A program made the translations under genes and the position numbers. The notes below the pieces were generated by a model, which had not been told where the DNA came from, made no database searches, and saw only the letters and a list, made by a program, of their open reading frames with translations. A stretch of 64,000 nt of DNA. It comes from Actinokineospora fastidiosa. GTDB taxonomy: Bacteria > Actinomycetota > Actinomycetes > Mycobacteriales > Pseudonocardiaceae. Shown here piece after piece: positions 16,939-25,179 of this stretch. The stretch is taken from assembly GCF_014648415.1 (NCBI RefSeq), contig NZ_BMRB01000001.1:1426001-1490000 (forward strand). Direction: 5' to 3'. Within the stretch, counting starts at the first letter, position 1; every line of letters starts with the position of its first letter.

Positions 16939-17149
16939 AGTGCTGGTGGGGCGTGTCGCGTTGGGTGGGTGGTCGCCCTGCATCCCCTTCGTTCCCGCTA
17001 GCGCTCTGGCTCCACTTCTGCTGTGGTTCTGGCTTTCGTTCGCGCTCCTGTCGGGCTTCCTTCCTCCTTTCCTTCTTCCTTCCTTCCTTCCCTCTCGCAG
17101 CGTGGGGGAGGGCACGGTGGGGTGGGGTCGGGGAGCTGGCTGTCGCCGA
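16939..17149. other. Intergenic stretch before hemB with a pyrimidine-rich tract
   Basis: This remainder of the 469-bp hemD-hemB gap has no coding frame I can support. It contains an unusual C/T run built on TTCC units (about 17050-17096), then a G-rich stretch up to the hemB -10. The strand asymmetry is striking for this genome, but I recognise no defined regulatory element. Confidence 0.6.
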
Positions 17150-17155
17150 TAGAAT
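17150..17155 (+). promoter_or_regulatory. -10 element, leaderless promoter of hemB
   Basis: TAGAAT, close to the consensus TATAAT, ends 6 nt before the ATG at 17162. There is no Shine-Dalgarno sequence. hemB is thus likely transcribed separately from rex-hemACD, and its mRNA starts at the ATG. Confidence 0.65.
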
Positions 17156-17161
17156 GAGACG

Positions 17162-18133
17162 ATGTTTCCCAGCCATCGGCCGCGCAGGCTTCGGGGGACG
17201 GCGGCCATGCGGCGCATGGTGGCCGAGACCGAGGTGGCGCCGCGTCAGCTGATCCTGCCGATGTTCGTCAAGGAAGGCGCCACCGAGCCGGTCGCCGTTT
17301 CGAGTATGCCCGGGGTTGTGCAGCACAGTCGGGACTCGTTGCGGAAGGCGGCGGTCGAGGCCGTTCAGGCCGGGGTGGGCGGGATCATGCTGTTCGGCGT
17401 GCCCACCACCAAGGACGCGGTCGGGTCCGGGGGCGTCGACCCGGACGGGATCCTCAACGCCGCGCTGCGGGACCTGCGGGGTGAGCTCGGCGACGACACC
17501 GTCCTGATGTCGGACCTGTGCCTCGACGAGTTCACCGACCACGGCCATTGCGGAGTCCTCGACGACGACGGGCGGGTCGACAACGACGCCACGCTGTCGA
17601 TCTACGCCCAGATGGCCGTCGCACAGGCCGAGGCCGGGGCGCACCTGCTCGGGCCCAGCGGGATGATGGACGGGCAGGTCGGCGTCGTGCGGGAGGCGCT
17701 GGACGCGGCCGGGTTGATCGACACCGGGATCCTCGCCTACTCCGCCAAGTACGCCTCCGCCTTCTTCGGCCCGTTCCGCGAGGCCGTCGAGTCCACGCTG
17801 ACCGGCGACCGCCTCACCTACCAGCAGGACCCGGCCAACGTGCGGGAGTCGCTGCGGGAGACCGCGCTCGACCTGCGGGAGGGCGCCGACCTGGTGATGG
17901 TCAAGCCCGCGCTGGCCTACCTCGACGTCATCCGCGCCGTGCGGGAGATGTCCGACGTGCCGGTCGCGGCCTACCAGGTGTCCGGCGAGTACGCGATGAT
18001 CGAGGCGGCCGCGGCCAAGGGCTGGCTGGACCGGCGGCGGGCCGTCATGGAGACGCTGGTGTCGATCCGCCGCGCTGGCGCGGACCTGGTGCTCACCTAC
18101 TGGGCCACCGAGGCCGCGCGCTGGCTGCGCTGA
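17162..18133 (+). CDS. hemB: Delta-aminolevulinic acid dehydratase (porphobilinogen synthase)
   Basis: Condenses two aminolevulinates to porphobilinogen. The 323-residue TIM barrel has both Schiff-base lysines, Lys196 in [16 protein letters not shown] and Lys248 in [11 protein letters not shown]. The active-site metal loop reads [15 protein letters not shown] (117-131): two of the three cysteines of the zinc-type CxCxxxxxxxC loop are not in place, so a magnesium- or metal-independent active site is likely. ATG start with a -10 at 17150 implies a leaderless mRNA. It is separated from hemD by a terminator and a hairpin repeat. Confidence 0.97.
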   Translation: MFPSHRPRRLRGTAAMRRMVAETEVAPRQLILPMFVKEGATEPVAVSSMPGVVQHSRDSLRKAAVEAVQAGVGGIMLFGVPTTKDAVGSGGVDPDGILNAALRDLRGELGDDTVLMSDLCLDEFTDHGHCGVLDDDGRVDNDATLSIYAQMAVAQAEAGAHLLGPSGMMDGQVGVVREALDAAGLIDTGILAYSAKYASAFFGPFREAVESTLTGDRLTYQQDPANVRESLRETALDLREGADLVMVKPALAYLDVIRAVREMSDVPVAAYQVSGEYAMIEAAAAKGWLDRRRAVMETLVSIRRAGADLVLTYWATEAARWLR

Positions 18134-18134
18134 G

Positions 18135-18140
18135 TATCGT
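18135..18140 (+). promoter_or_regulatory. -10 element, leaderless promoter of the small membrane gene cluster
   Basis: TATCGT, starting just after the hemB stop codon, ends 6 nt before the GTG at 18147. Confidence 0.5.
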
Positions 18141-18146
18141 CGAGCG

Positions 18147-18623
18147 GTGACCACCGAAGAACCGCCGATCATGCCGACGGCCGACGAGGCGGCGGGCGAT
18201 CAGGTGCGGCCGCCCGGCCTGGTGTCGGCCACCTACTGGCTCTGGCTCGTCGCCGGGGCCATCGGGCTGGCCGGTGGGCTGGCCGTGATGCTCAACCAGC
18301 GCACGCTGGTCGACGGGATGGCCAAGGCGCAGTCGCTGCCGCCCGAGCAGGCGCAGGAGATCGTCCAGGGCCTCACGGTCTGGCTGGTCACCGGCTCGGC
18401 GGTCTTCCTGATCCTGTACTGGCTGCTGGCCTACCAGGCGCGCACGGGCGTCCGGAAGGCGCGCACGCTGCTGCTCGTCGTCGGCGTGCTGAGCGCGTTC
18501 TTCCAGTACGGCTTCGGCCGGGTCACCATCTTCGGGCTGGTCTGCGCGCTGCTCACCGTCCTGGCGATGGCGCTGATGTACTTCCCGGCGTCGCGCCGCT
18601 TCTACGACACCCACGGGCGATGA
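18147..18623 (+). CDS. Small four-helix membrane protein (paralog cluster member 1)
   Basis: 158 residues with predicted membrane helices near 30-50, 75-95, 108-125 and 128-148, and a short acidic N-terminus. Between helices 2 and 3 is RTGVRKARTLLLVVGVLSAF, which aligns with RDGRNWARVVFAGLTAF and RAGRNWARIVLTVFGGL in the proteins from 19054 and 19561. I do not recognise a function. It overlaps the next gene (ATGA at 18620). Confidence 0.8.
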   Translation: MTTEEPPIMPTADEAAGDQVRPPGLVSATYWLWLVAGAIGLAGGLAVMLNQRTLVDGMAKAQSLPPEQAQEIVQGLTVWLVTGSAVFLILYWLLAYQARTGVRKARTLLLVVGVLSAFFQYGFGRVTIFGLVCALLTVLAMALMYFPASRRFYDTHGR

Positions 18624-19057
18624 GCGTCCGCTACGCCGAGCCGGGCTCCACCTGGTGGCCGGTGCTGTGGGCGCCCGCGTTCTGCCTGGCGGGCGCGGGC
18701 GTGGAGGCGCTGAGCGGGCCGGTGCACGTGTTCGCGTGGGTCGTCGTCGGGATCGTGCTGACGCTCATGGCCGCAGGCTGGGTCAACGCCCGCCGCAAGG
18801 TGTGCGCGGTCGAGCTGACCGACGAGACCCTGCGCCAGGGCCCGCAGACGCTCCCCGTCGAGCGCATCGCCGGGCTGGGCGAGGGCGACGGCACGGGCGC
18901 CCCGGTGCTCGGCGGCGGGCTGGCCGTGCCGCGCAAGACCACGGAGATCCCGTTGACGCTCGACGACGGCAGCACCGTGCTGGCCTGGGCGAAGTACCCC
19001 GGCCGGATGCGTGCCGCGCTGACCACCGTTCTCGGTGCGCGATCGGAGGACCAGTGA
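18620..19057 (+). CDS. Membrane protein, possibly DUF3093-like
   Basis: 145 residues with two N-terminal membrane helices (about 12-30 and 37-55), then a soluble beta-rich tail with VELTDETLRQGPQTLPVERI and a predicted strand-rich end. This topology, two helices and a small cytoplasmic domain, resembles DUF3093 proteins, but the assignment is tentative. Translationally coupled by ATGA to the upstream gene and by GTGA to the downstream one, so it is part of an operon. Role unknown. Confidence 0.75.
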   Translation: MSVRYAEPGSTWWPVLWAPAFCLAGAGVEALSGPVHVFAWVVVGIVLTLMAAGWVNARRKVCAVELTDETLRQGPQTLPVERIAGLGEGDGTGAPVLGGGLAVPRKTTEIPLTLDDGSTVLAWAKYPGRMRAALTTVLGARSEDQ

Positions 19058-19542
19058 CCTTCCCCGCCATGCCCCCGCTCCCGGTGCCGTCCACGCCGCC
19101 GCGGCCGAAGGCCCTCGACACGGCCGCGTGGCTGGCCATCGGCGGCACCCTCGTCGGCTCGGTCGGCACGGTGATCACCGTGTTCGACGACGAGTTCGCC
19201 GCCCAGGTCGTGCGCACGCAGCAGGGCGCGACCGAGGCCGAGATCGCGATGATGACCCGCGCCGTGCCGATCGCCGGGGTGATCGGAGTGCTGATCACGA
19301 TCGGCTTGTTCACGCTGCTGGCGCTGATGTTCCGGGACGGCCGCAACTGGGCGCGGGTGGTGTTCGCCGGGCTGACGGCGTTCAGCCTGGTCCGCTTCCT
19401 CACCGCGGCCGCGCAGACCAACGCCGAGCTGGGGCTGATGTGGAACCTGGCGGACGTGGCCTGCTGCTCGGCCGCGGTGGTGTACCTGTTCCAGCGCGAG
19501 TCGTCGGCCTACTTCCAGGCCCGCATGCGGAGACCCCGCTGA
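19054..19542 (+). CDS. Small membrane protein (paralog cluster member 2)
   Basis: 162 residues with helices near 24-44, 75-92, 100-120 and 128-145. The shared signature is LMFRDGRNWARVVFAGLTAFS. A GTG start at 19054 has GGAGGA 4 nt upstream and overlaps the previous stop. A Pro-rich cytoplasmic N-terminus precedes the first helix. It is related to the proteins at 18147, 19561 and 20122; function unknown. Confidence 0.82.
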   Translation: MTFPAMPPLPVPSTPPRPKALDTAAWLAIGGTLVGSVGTVITVFDDEFAAQVVRTQQGATEAEIAMMTRAVPIAGVIGVLITIGLFTLLALMFRDGRNWARVVFAGLTAFSLVRFLTAAAQTNAELGLMWNLADVACCSAAVVYLFQRESSAYFQARMRRPR

Positions 19543-19547
19543 CGCAA

Positions 19548-19553
19548 TAGCGT
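19548..19553 (+). promoter_or_regulatory. -10 element, leaderless promoter
   Basis: TAGCGT ends 7 nt before the ATG at 19561. Confidence 0.5.
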
Positions 19554-19560
19554 TTTCCGC

Positions 19561-20079
19561 ATGACTACCAGCGGCCCTGACAACCCGTACGAACCGATGC
19601 CCCCGGCCCCGCCCGTCCACCCGGAACCGGCCAGCGCGGGCAAGGACCGGCCCAAGATGGTCTCCATCGCGTTCTGGCTGTGGATCGCGGTGTCCGTGCT
19701 GCTCCTGATCAGCCTGATCGGCGCCCTGTCGATCGACCGCGGCGCGGTGGAGGACGCGCTGCGGGAGGCCAACACCGGCATCGGCGACGACCAGCTGGGC
19801 CAGGCAGCCGACGTGTTCCTCGCGGTGGCGATCGCCCTCCCGGCGATCTTCCTCGTCGCCTTCCTCGGCTGCGCCTTCCCGATGCGGGCGGGGCGCAACT
19901 GGGCGCGGATCGTGCTCACGGTGTTCGGCGGCCTGCTGATCCTGCTGACGCTGCTCGGCACGGCCAGCGCCAACGCGGGCGTCACGTTCGTGATCATCGC
20001 CTTCGTCGCGGCGGCCATCGTGACCATGTACCTGCGGGACTCGAACGACTACTTCAAGGGACAGCGGCGGACCTACTGA
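19561..20079 (+). CDS. Small membrane protein (paralog cluster member 3)
   Basis: 172 residues. A Pro-rich N-terminus (1-35) resembles cytoplasmic tails of actinobacterial membrane proteins. Four helices follow near 38-58, 85-103, 113-133 and 138-155, with CAFPMRAGRNWARIVLTVFG between helices 2 and 3. It ends in a charged YLRDSNDYFKGQRR tail, similar to the YLFQRESSAYFQARM end of the upstream paralog. Shared architecture points to duplication; function unknown. Confidence 0.82.
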   Translation: MTTSGPDNPYEPMPPAPPVHPEPASAGKDRPKMVSIAFWLWIAVSVLLLISLIGALSIDRGAVEDALREANTGIGDDQLGQAADVFLAVAIALPAIFLVAFLGCAFPMRAGRNWARIVLTVFGGLLILLTLLGTASANAGVTFVIIAFVAAAIVTMYLRDSNDYFKGQRRTY

Positions 20080-20109
20080 GGATTCGGTAACGCGGGAGGG
20101 GCCAGCGGC

Positions 20110-20115
20110 TACATA
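20110..20115 (+). promoter_or_regulatory. Possible -10 element, leaderless promoter
   Basis: TACATA ends 6 nt before a GTG at 20122, with an alternative ATG at 20125. Confidence 0.4.
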
Positions 20116-20121
20116 TCCCCC

Positions 20122-20526
20122 GTGATGGCGTCTCACCCTGATCCCTTGGTGCGTCCGGTGGCTGTGACAGCCGCGTTATGCGGGGCGTTCCTGGGCGCGG
20201 GCGCGGTGGGGGTGCTGCTGGCGCTCTCCGACCGCGAGCCCGACTGGATGGCGGTCAGCGCGGGCGTCGCGGCGCTCGGCGCGCTGGCCGCCGCGTTCCC
20301 CGTCCGCACCGGCCACGCGTGGGCGCGGGTGGCGCTGTTCGTGTGCGCCCTGTGGGGCGTGCTGACCGCGCACGCGGTGGCGGTGGCGCTGTCCGCGCCG
20401 CTGGACATGGTGGCCGGGACGGTGTTGGCGCTGACGTGGGCGGCGGTGATCGCGCTGCTGCTGCGCGCGGACGTCCGCGAGTTCTGCACGGGCCCCGCCG
20501 CGGGCCATGAGAGGCTGACCGGGTGA
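20122..20526 (+). CDS. Small membrane protein (paralog cluster member 4)
   Basis: 134 residues, four helices near 12-33, 41-58, 66-88 and 94-112. The loop between helices 2 and 3 reads FPVRTGHAWARVALFVCALW, a diverged form of the RxGRxWAR signature. GTG at 20122 and ATG at 20125 are both possible. The stop overlaps the next start (GTGA). Function unknown. Confidence 0.78.
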   Translation: MMASHPDPLVRPVAVTAALCGAFLGAGAVGVLLALSDREPDWMAVSAGVAALGALAAAFPVRTGHAWARVALFVCALWGVLTAHAVAVALSAPLDMVAGTVLALTWAAVIALLLRADVREFCTGPAAGHERLTG

Positions 20527-20837
20527 CCGCGGAGACCGCCGAGGGCGCCCACCTGACCTGGCCCGAACCCACCCAGCCGCTCAACCAGCCGCGGCGGGGC
20601 GTCGTCGCGGCGATCGAGGTCGTGGTGGCGGCGGGCCTGATGGCGCTGGCCCTGTGGCTGTGGAACCGCGGCGTGGTCGTCACGACGCCACTGGCCGAAC
20701 GCCCCGACCTGGAGTTCACCGAGTACGCGGGCGACCTGGTCGCCCTGTCGGTCGCCTCGGGCACCGCGGCCGCACTGACCCTCCTCGACGCGGTCCGCAA
20801 CCTCGTCTTGGCCGTGCGCGCCCGGCCTAGGCGCTGA
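20523..20837 (+). CDS. Small two-helix membrane protein with 3' end repeated downstream
   Basis: 104 residues with helices at about 28-47 and 73-95 joined by a short exterior loop. It lacks the RxGRxWAR signature but belongs to the same transcription unit. The last codons ([16 protein letters not shown]) are repeated as decayed copies after the stop. The first downstream copy would still read AGNVVLAVRARPKG then stop, and the last GAVRNLVLAVRA. Function unknown. Confidence 0.72.
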   Translation: MTAETAEGAHLTWPEPTQPLNQPRRGVVAAIEVVVAAGLMALALWLWNRGVVVTTPLAERPDLEFTEYAGDLVALSVASGTAAALTLLDAVRNLVLAVRARPRR

Positions 20838-20985
20838 GCGTGGCCGGCAACGTCGTTCTGGCCGTGCGGGCCCGGCCCAAGGGCTGAGTGTCCTCGGCGC
20901 GGTCCGCAATCTCGCTCGGCTATGCGGGCCCTGCCCAAGTCTTCGGGCGCGGTCCGCAACCTTGTCCTCGCGGTTCGGGCGTTGG
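20790..20985 (+). repeat. Four degenerate tandem units made from a gene's 3' end
   Basis: Unit 1 is the coding end of the preceding gene (GCGGTCCGCAACCTCGTC at 20790). Units 2-4 lie in noncoding DNA: GGCCGGCAACGTCGTTCTGG near 20842, GCGGTCCGCAATCTCGCTCG at 20899 and GCGGTCCGCAACCTTGTCCT at 20949. The shared GCAA falls at 20797, 20847, 20906 and 20956, a period of 50-59 bp. The copies carry both point changes and small indels, so the array is old. Confidence 0.85.
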
Positions 20986-20995
20986 TCTGCGGCGG

Positions 20996-21217
20996 TTACT
21001 CGCCGCGCATCGCCCGCCGGATCTCGGCCAGGCGGTCGGCGCCTGCCTTCTCCCGTTCGGCCAGTCGCTTGTCGATCTCGGCGGCCTCGTGGCCTGCCTC
21101 GGCGAGTTCGGTCGCGCCGGTCGAGGTGGCGAAGCGGCCCTCGATCTTGTCGCGCACGTAGTCGAGGCTGGGCACGCCCGACTCGTCGTAGTCGCCCTGG
21201 GGCGGGTGCTCGCTCAT
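20996..21217 (-). CDS. Small acidic/helical protein of unknown function
   Basis: 73 residues, soluble, no Cys. It begins MSEHPPQGDYDESGVPSLDY, followed by VRDKIEGRF and a long amphipathic helix (ELAEAGHEAAEIDKRLAERE onward). GGAGGAAGG stands 5 nt before the ATG, good support that it is real. It lies 47 bp downstream of the TPM-domain gene on the same strand and may be co-transcribed with it. I do not recognise a family. Confidence 0.7.
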   Translation of the reverse strand: MSEHPPQGDYDESGVPSLDYVRDKIEGRFATSTGATELAEAGHEAAEIDKRLAEREKAGADRLAEIRRAMRGE

Positions 21218-21264
21218 GGGTGCCTTCCTCCGGGGTCTCCCGCCATTGTGCCCGGTCTCCGGGG

Positions 21265-23190
21265 TCAGAAGCGGCCGCCGCCGCCGTAGCGGCGGGTGCC
21301 GCGGGTGCCGCCGAAGGACGCGGGGCCGAAGCCGCCGCCCCCGAACCCGCCGCCGAAGCCGCCCCCGAAGCCGCCGCCGAACGGGCCGCGGAAGCCGCCG
21401 CCGAGCATGCTGCCGATCAGGATCCCGCCCAGCATCGCGCCGGGATCGCCGGGACCGGCCATCCGGGCGCTCTCCCAGTCCTGCACGTCCGCCTCGGCCT
21501 CGGCCGCCGCCCGGGCCGCGAGGTCGTTCGCGGCCTGGGCGTGGCGCTGGCCCCCGGCCGGGTCCGGCGCGCGGTCCGCTTCGGCGAGGTGGCGGCGGGC
21601 CTCGGCCAGCCGGGTGCGGGCCCGCGCGCCGACGGCGCCCCTGCGGGTGGCGATGAAGTCCTCGACCGCCGAGATCCGCGCGCTCGCCGCCGCGATCGTC
21701 TGCCGGAGCAGCTCGACCCGCTGGCGGCGCTCGCCCGCCGCGGCGATGGCGGCGTCGAGGTCGGCGTCGGCCGAGGTCACCGCGGCGTGGGCGGCCAGCG
21801 GGTCGGCCGGGTCGACGTCCAGCGCTGCCCGTGCCGCGGCGAGCGCGTCGGCCAGCGCCGGGTCGTCGAGGCGTTCGGCCGCGGCGATGTCGGCGCGCAG
21901 CGCGTCGAGCGCGGCGGGCAGTTCAGCCGTGGCCGTGCGGATGCCGCTCTCGGCGTTGTCGACGGCGTCGAGCAGGGCGCGGGCCTGGCCGATCGCGCCC
22001 TCCGCCGCCCGGATCGCCGCGACGGCGTCGCCCTGTTCGCCCGCGGGCCGGGCCACGGCGGCGCGACCGTCGGCAATGGACTGTTCGGCGAAGGCGAGCC
22101 GCTGCCTGGCCATCGCCGCGTTCTCCCGCACCGCGGCGATCGCGGGCGCGGGGAACTCCCCGGCGAGCCGCTCCAGCGCGGCCTCGGACTCCGGCAGCCG
22201 CACGGTGATGCCCACCAGCTGCTCGGTCAGCGCGTCGAACCGGGCCGGGGCGTTGATCAGCAGGTCGCGCAGCGCGTCGAACTCCGCCACGCGGGCGTCG
22301 AGGTCGCGGTCGGCGCGGCCGAGGACGGCGATCAGCTCGACGAGCATGTCCCGCCGCTGCGCCGGGGTCTCCGGCAGGTCGTCGTCCAACCGCTGCCGCA
22401 GGGCGAAGGCGTGCTCCATGGCCGCCCGCGCGCCGGTGTAGGCGTCGGTGAACGGGCGCGTGCGGGCCTCGCCGAACTCGTCGCGGGCCAGCTGCAGCTC
22501 CTCGGCGCTGGCGCGCAGCGCGTTGTCCACCTCGACCAGCAGCTCCCGCGATCGCTCATCCAGCACGTCGTCGGGCAGCTCCGCCAGCGCGGCGGGGTCG
22601 TCCGGATCGATGTCGCGCGCCGCGACCAGCCCCGCCGCCCGCCGCTGGGCCCGCTTGCGGCGGGCGTACCACCACACCGCGAGCCCGCCCACGACCAGCA
22701 GACCGACGATCACCAGCAGCGATCCGTACCCGCGCGGACCGGCGGCCGCCTGGAGCCCGACCGCCGCGGCGACGGCCGCGCCCGCCCAGTCCTGCCCGCG
22801 CAGCGCGGGCTCGACCCGCTCGACCCGGATCTCGTCGAACTCGGCGTCGCTGACCTCGGCGGGCAGGCCGGGGGAGAACATCCGGTACTCCCGCGCCTCC
22901 GTGGCCACCGCGAGCAGCACGTCCCGCTCGCCGAGCGCGCTCAGGTCGGCGGTCCGCTCGGCCCAGCCCGCGGTGTCGAAGCTGTCGACGTAGACCACCC
23001 AGAGGCGCAGCCTGCGCTCGTCGTAGAGCTGGTCGATCGCCCGCTGCACGGCGGCGCGCCCGCCGGAGAGCGCGTCGACCCGGTCGGTGATCTGGTTCGG
23101 GAGCCGCAACGGCGGCTCGGCCGCGACCGGCCCGGCCGACACGACCAGGACCGTCACCGCGAGCAACAGGCGCCACACCCTCCGCACCAT
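21265..23190 (-). CDS. TPM-domain membrane protein with coiled-coil region and Gly-rich tail
   Basis: 641 residues. A signal peptide (1-24, VRRVWRLLLAVTVLVVSAGP) is followed by a TPM (TLP18.3/Psb32/MOLO-1) domain at about 30-155. One membrane helix (about 162-180, LLVIVGLLVVGGLAVWW) precedes a long Ala/Glu/Arg-rich predicted coiled coil to about 580. The tail has repeated GGGFGG units. The TPM domain should be outside, the coiled coil inside. ATG at 23190 was chosen because the signal peptide begins there; open frame upstream belongs to the hemL antisense strand. It is a common actinobacterial architecture with no firm function. It is divergent from hemL. Confidence 0.85.
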   Translation of the reverse strand: MVRRVWRLLLAVTVLVVSAGPVAAEPPLRLPNQITDRVDALSGGRAAVQRAIDQLYDERRLRLWVVYVDSFDTAGWAERTADLSALGERDVLLAVATEAREYRMFSPGLPAEVSDAEFDEIRVERVEPALRGQDWAGAAVAAAVGLQAAAGPRGYGSLLVIVGLLVVGGLAVWWYARRKRAQRRAAGLVAARDIDPDDPAALAELPDDVLDERSRELLVEVDNALRASAEELQLARDEFGEARTRPFTDAYTGARAAMEHAFALRQRLDDDLPETPAQRRDMLVELIAVLGRADRDLDARVAEFDALRDLLINAPARFDALTEQLVGITVRLPESEAALERLAGEFPAPAIAAVRENAAMARQRLAFAEQSIADGRAAVARPAGEQGDAVAAIRAAEGAIGQARALLDAVDNAESGIRTATAELPAALDALRADIAAAERLDDPALADALAAARAALDVDPADPLAAHAAVTSADADLDAAIAAAGERRQRVELLRQTIAAASARISAVEDFIATRRGAVGARARTRLAEARRHLAEADRAPDPAGGQRHAQAANDLAARAAAEAEADVQDWESARMAGPGDPGAMLGGILIGSMLGGGFRGPFGGGFGGGFGGGFGGGGFGPASFGGTRGTRRYGGGGRF

Positions 23191-23224
23191 AACCCCGTGA
23201 CCCCGCCCACGCCGGTCCGTTTGC

Positions 23225-23230
23225 CAGACT
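23225..23230 (+). promoter_or_regulatory. -10 element, leaderless promoter of hemL
   Basis: CAGACT ends 6 nt before the GTG at 23237. A GGAGG lies in the gap but only 1 nt from the start codon, too close to serve as a normal ribosome site. Confidence 0.45.
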
Positions 23231-23236
23231 GGAGGT

Positions 23237-24553
23237 GTGACTCCGCAGCCCGCGCACGTGCGCGCATCGGCCGACCTGTTCGACCGCGCCCGCCAGGTCA
23301 TCCCCGGCGGCGTCAACTCGCCGGTGCGCGCGTTCAACGCCGTCGGCGGGACGCCCCGGTTCATGGTGGCCGCCAGCGGCCCGCACCTCTGGGACGCCGA
23401 CGACAACCGCTACGTCGACCTCGTCTGCTCCTGGGGCCCGATGATCCTGGGCCACGCCCACCCGGCCGTGGTCGACGCGGTCCGGGAGGCCGCGACCGGC
23501 GGGCTGTCCTTCGGCGCGCCCACGGCCGCGGAGATCGAGCTGGCCGAGGAGATCATCGCCAGGGTCGCCCCGGTCGAGCGGGTCCGGCTGGTCAACTCCG
23601 GCACCGAGGCGACGATGAGCGCCATCCGGCTGGCCCGCGGGTTCACCGAGCGCACGAAGATCGTCAAGTTCGCTGGCTGCTACCACGGCCACGTCGACGC
23701 GCTGCTCGCCGACGCGGGCTCCGGCGTGGCCACCCTCGGCCTGCCCACCTCGCCCGGCGTGACCGGCGCGCAGGCGTCGGACACCATCGTGCTGCCGTAC
23801 AACGACCTGGAGGCGGTCCGGGCGGCGTTCGCCGAGCACGGCCCGTCCATCGCCGCGGTGATCACCGAGGCGGCGGCGGGCAACATGGGCGCGGTCGCCC
23901 CGCTGCCCGGGTTCAACGCGGGCCTGCGCGAGATCACCGCGGCGCACGGCGCGCTGCTGATCATGGACGAGGTGATGACCGGGTTCCGGGTGTCCGCCTC
24001 CGGCTGGCACGGCATCGAGCCGATCGCCGCCGACCTCTACACCTTCGGCAAGGTCATGTCCGGCGGCCTGCCCGCCGCCGCGTTCGGCGGCCGCGCGGAC
24101 GTGATGGCCAAGCTGGCCCCGACCGGGCCGGTCTACCAGGCGGGCACGCTGTCGGGGAACCCGGTCGCCGTCGCCGCGGGGCTGGCGACGCTGCGCGCCG
24201 CAGACGCGGCCGTCTACCAGGCGTTGGACGCCAACTCCCAGCGCCTCGGCGCGCTGATCGGCGACGCGCTCACCGCGGCGTCGGTGCCGCACCGGGTGCA
24301 GTACGCGGGCAACCTGCTCAGCGTGTTCTTCACCGAGGGTGAGGTGGTCGACTACGCCTCGGCCAAGGCGGCGCAGACCTGGCGGTTCCCCGCGTTCTTC
24401 CACACCCTGCTCGACCACGGGGTGTACGCCCCGCCCAGCGCGTTCGAGGCGTGGTTCGTCAGCGCCGCCCTCGACGACGCGGCGTTCGAGGAGATCGCCG
24501 CCGCCCTGCCTCCCGCGGCGGCCGCCGCAGCGGCCGCGAAGGAGCCCGCATGA
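23237..24553 (+). CDS. hemL: Glutamate-1-semialdehyde 2,1-aminomutase
   Basis: PLP enzyme converting glutamate-1-semialdehyde (from HemA) to 5-aminolevulinate. The 438-residue class III aminotransferase fold has [24 protein letters not shown] (phosphate-binding), [22 protein letters not shown] and the PLP Lys272 in [15 protein letters not shown] start at 23237 is likely leaderless. The stop overlaps the next ATG (ATGA), starting the hemL-phosphatase-TlpA unit that leads into cytochrome c maturation genes, matching mycobacterial Rv0524-Rv0529. Confidence 0.96.
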   Translation: MTPQPAHVRASADLFDRARQVIPGGVNSPVRAFNAVGGTPRFMVAASGPHLWDADDNRYVDLVCSWGPMILGHAHPAVVDAVREAATGGLSFGAPTAAEIELAEEIIARVAPVERVRLVNSGTEATMSAIRLARGFTERTKIVKFAGCYHGHVDALLADAGSGVATLGLPTSPGVTGAQASDTIVLPYNDLEAVRAAFAEHGPSIAAVITEAAAGNMGAVAPLPGFNAGLREITAAHGALLIMDEVMTGFRVSASGWHGIEPIAADLYTFGKVMSGGLPAAAFGGRADVMAKLAPTGPVYQAGTLSGNPVAVAAGLATLRAADAAVYQALDANSQRLGALIGDALTAASVPHRVQYAGNLLSVFFTEGEVVDYASAKAAQTWRFPAFFHTLLDHGVYAPPSAFEAWFVSAALDDAAFEEIAAALPPAAAAAAAAKEPA

Positions 24554-25179
24554 CCCAGACGATCGTCCACCTCGTCCGCCACGGCGAGGTGCACAATCCC
24601 ACCGGCGTGCTCTACGGCAGGCTCCCCGGCTACCGGCTCTCCGCCACCGGGGAGCGGCAGGCGCTGACGGTCGCCGAACACCTCAGCGGCAACGACATCG
24701 CGTACGTGGTCGCCTCGCCGCTGGAGCGCGCGCAGCAGACCGCCCAGCCCATCGCCGCGTCGCACCGGCTGGACCTGGCCACCGACGAGCGGCTGATCGA
24801 GTCGGAGAACGTCTTCGAGGGCCGCAAGGTCTCCGTCGGCGACGGCGCGCTGCGCTCCCCGCGCAACTGGCCGCACCTGCGCGACCCGTTCACCCCGTCG
24901 TGGGGCGAGCCGTACCTGCGCATCGCCCACCGGATGCTGGCCGCGGTGCACCGGGCGCGCGCGGCGGCCGAGGGCCGGGAGGCGGTGTGCGTGTCGCACC
25001 AGCTGCCGGTGTGGACGGTCCGGCGGTACCTGGAGGGCAGGCGGCTGTGGCACAACCCCACCCGCCGCCAGTGCTCGCTGGCGTCGCTGACCAGCCTCGT
25101 CTTCGAGCACGAGCAGCTGGTCGCCATCCGCTACAGCGAGCCTGCCGGGGCGAGCGACCCGAAGAACACCGGCGCATGA
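24550..25179 (+). CDS. Histidine phosphatase (phosphoglycerate mutase) family protein
   Basis: 209 residues. The RHG motif [12 protein letters not shown] places the phospho-accepting histidine at residue 11, and the second catalytic His is in [22 protein letters not shown] is the standard substrate-side motif. It corresponds to Rv0525, conserved between hemL and the thioredoxin gene. True substrate unknown; the conserved context with heme and cytochrome genes is suggestive only. It overlaps neighbours by ATGA at both ends. Confidence 0.9.
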   Translation: MTQTIVHLVRHGEVHNPTGVLYGRLPGYRLSATGERQALTVAEHLSGNDIAYVVASPLERAQQTAQPIAASHRLDLATDERLIESENVFEGRKVSVGDGALRSPRNWPHLRDPFTPSWGEPYLRIAHRMLAAVHRARAAAEGREAVCVSHQLPVWTVRRYLEGRRLWHNPTRRQCSLASLTSLVFEHEQLVAIRYSEPAGASDPKNTGA

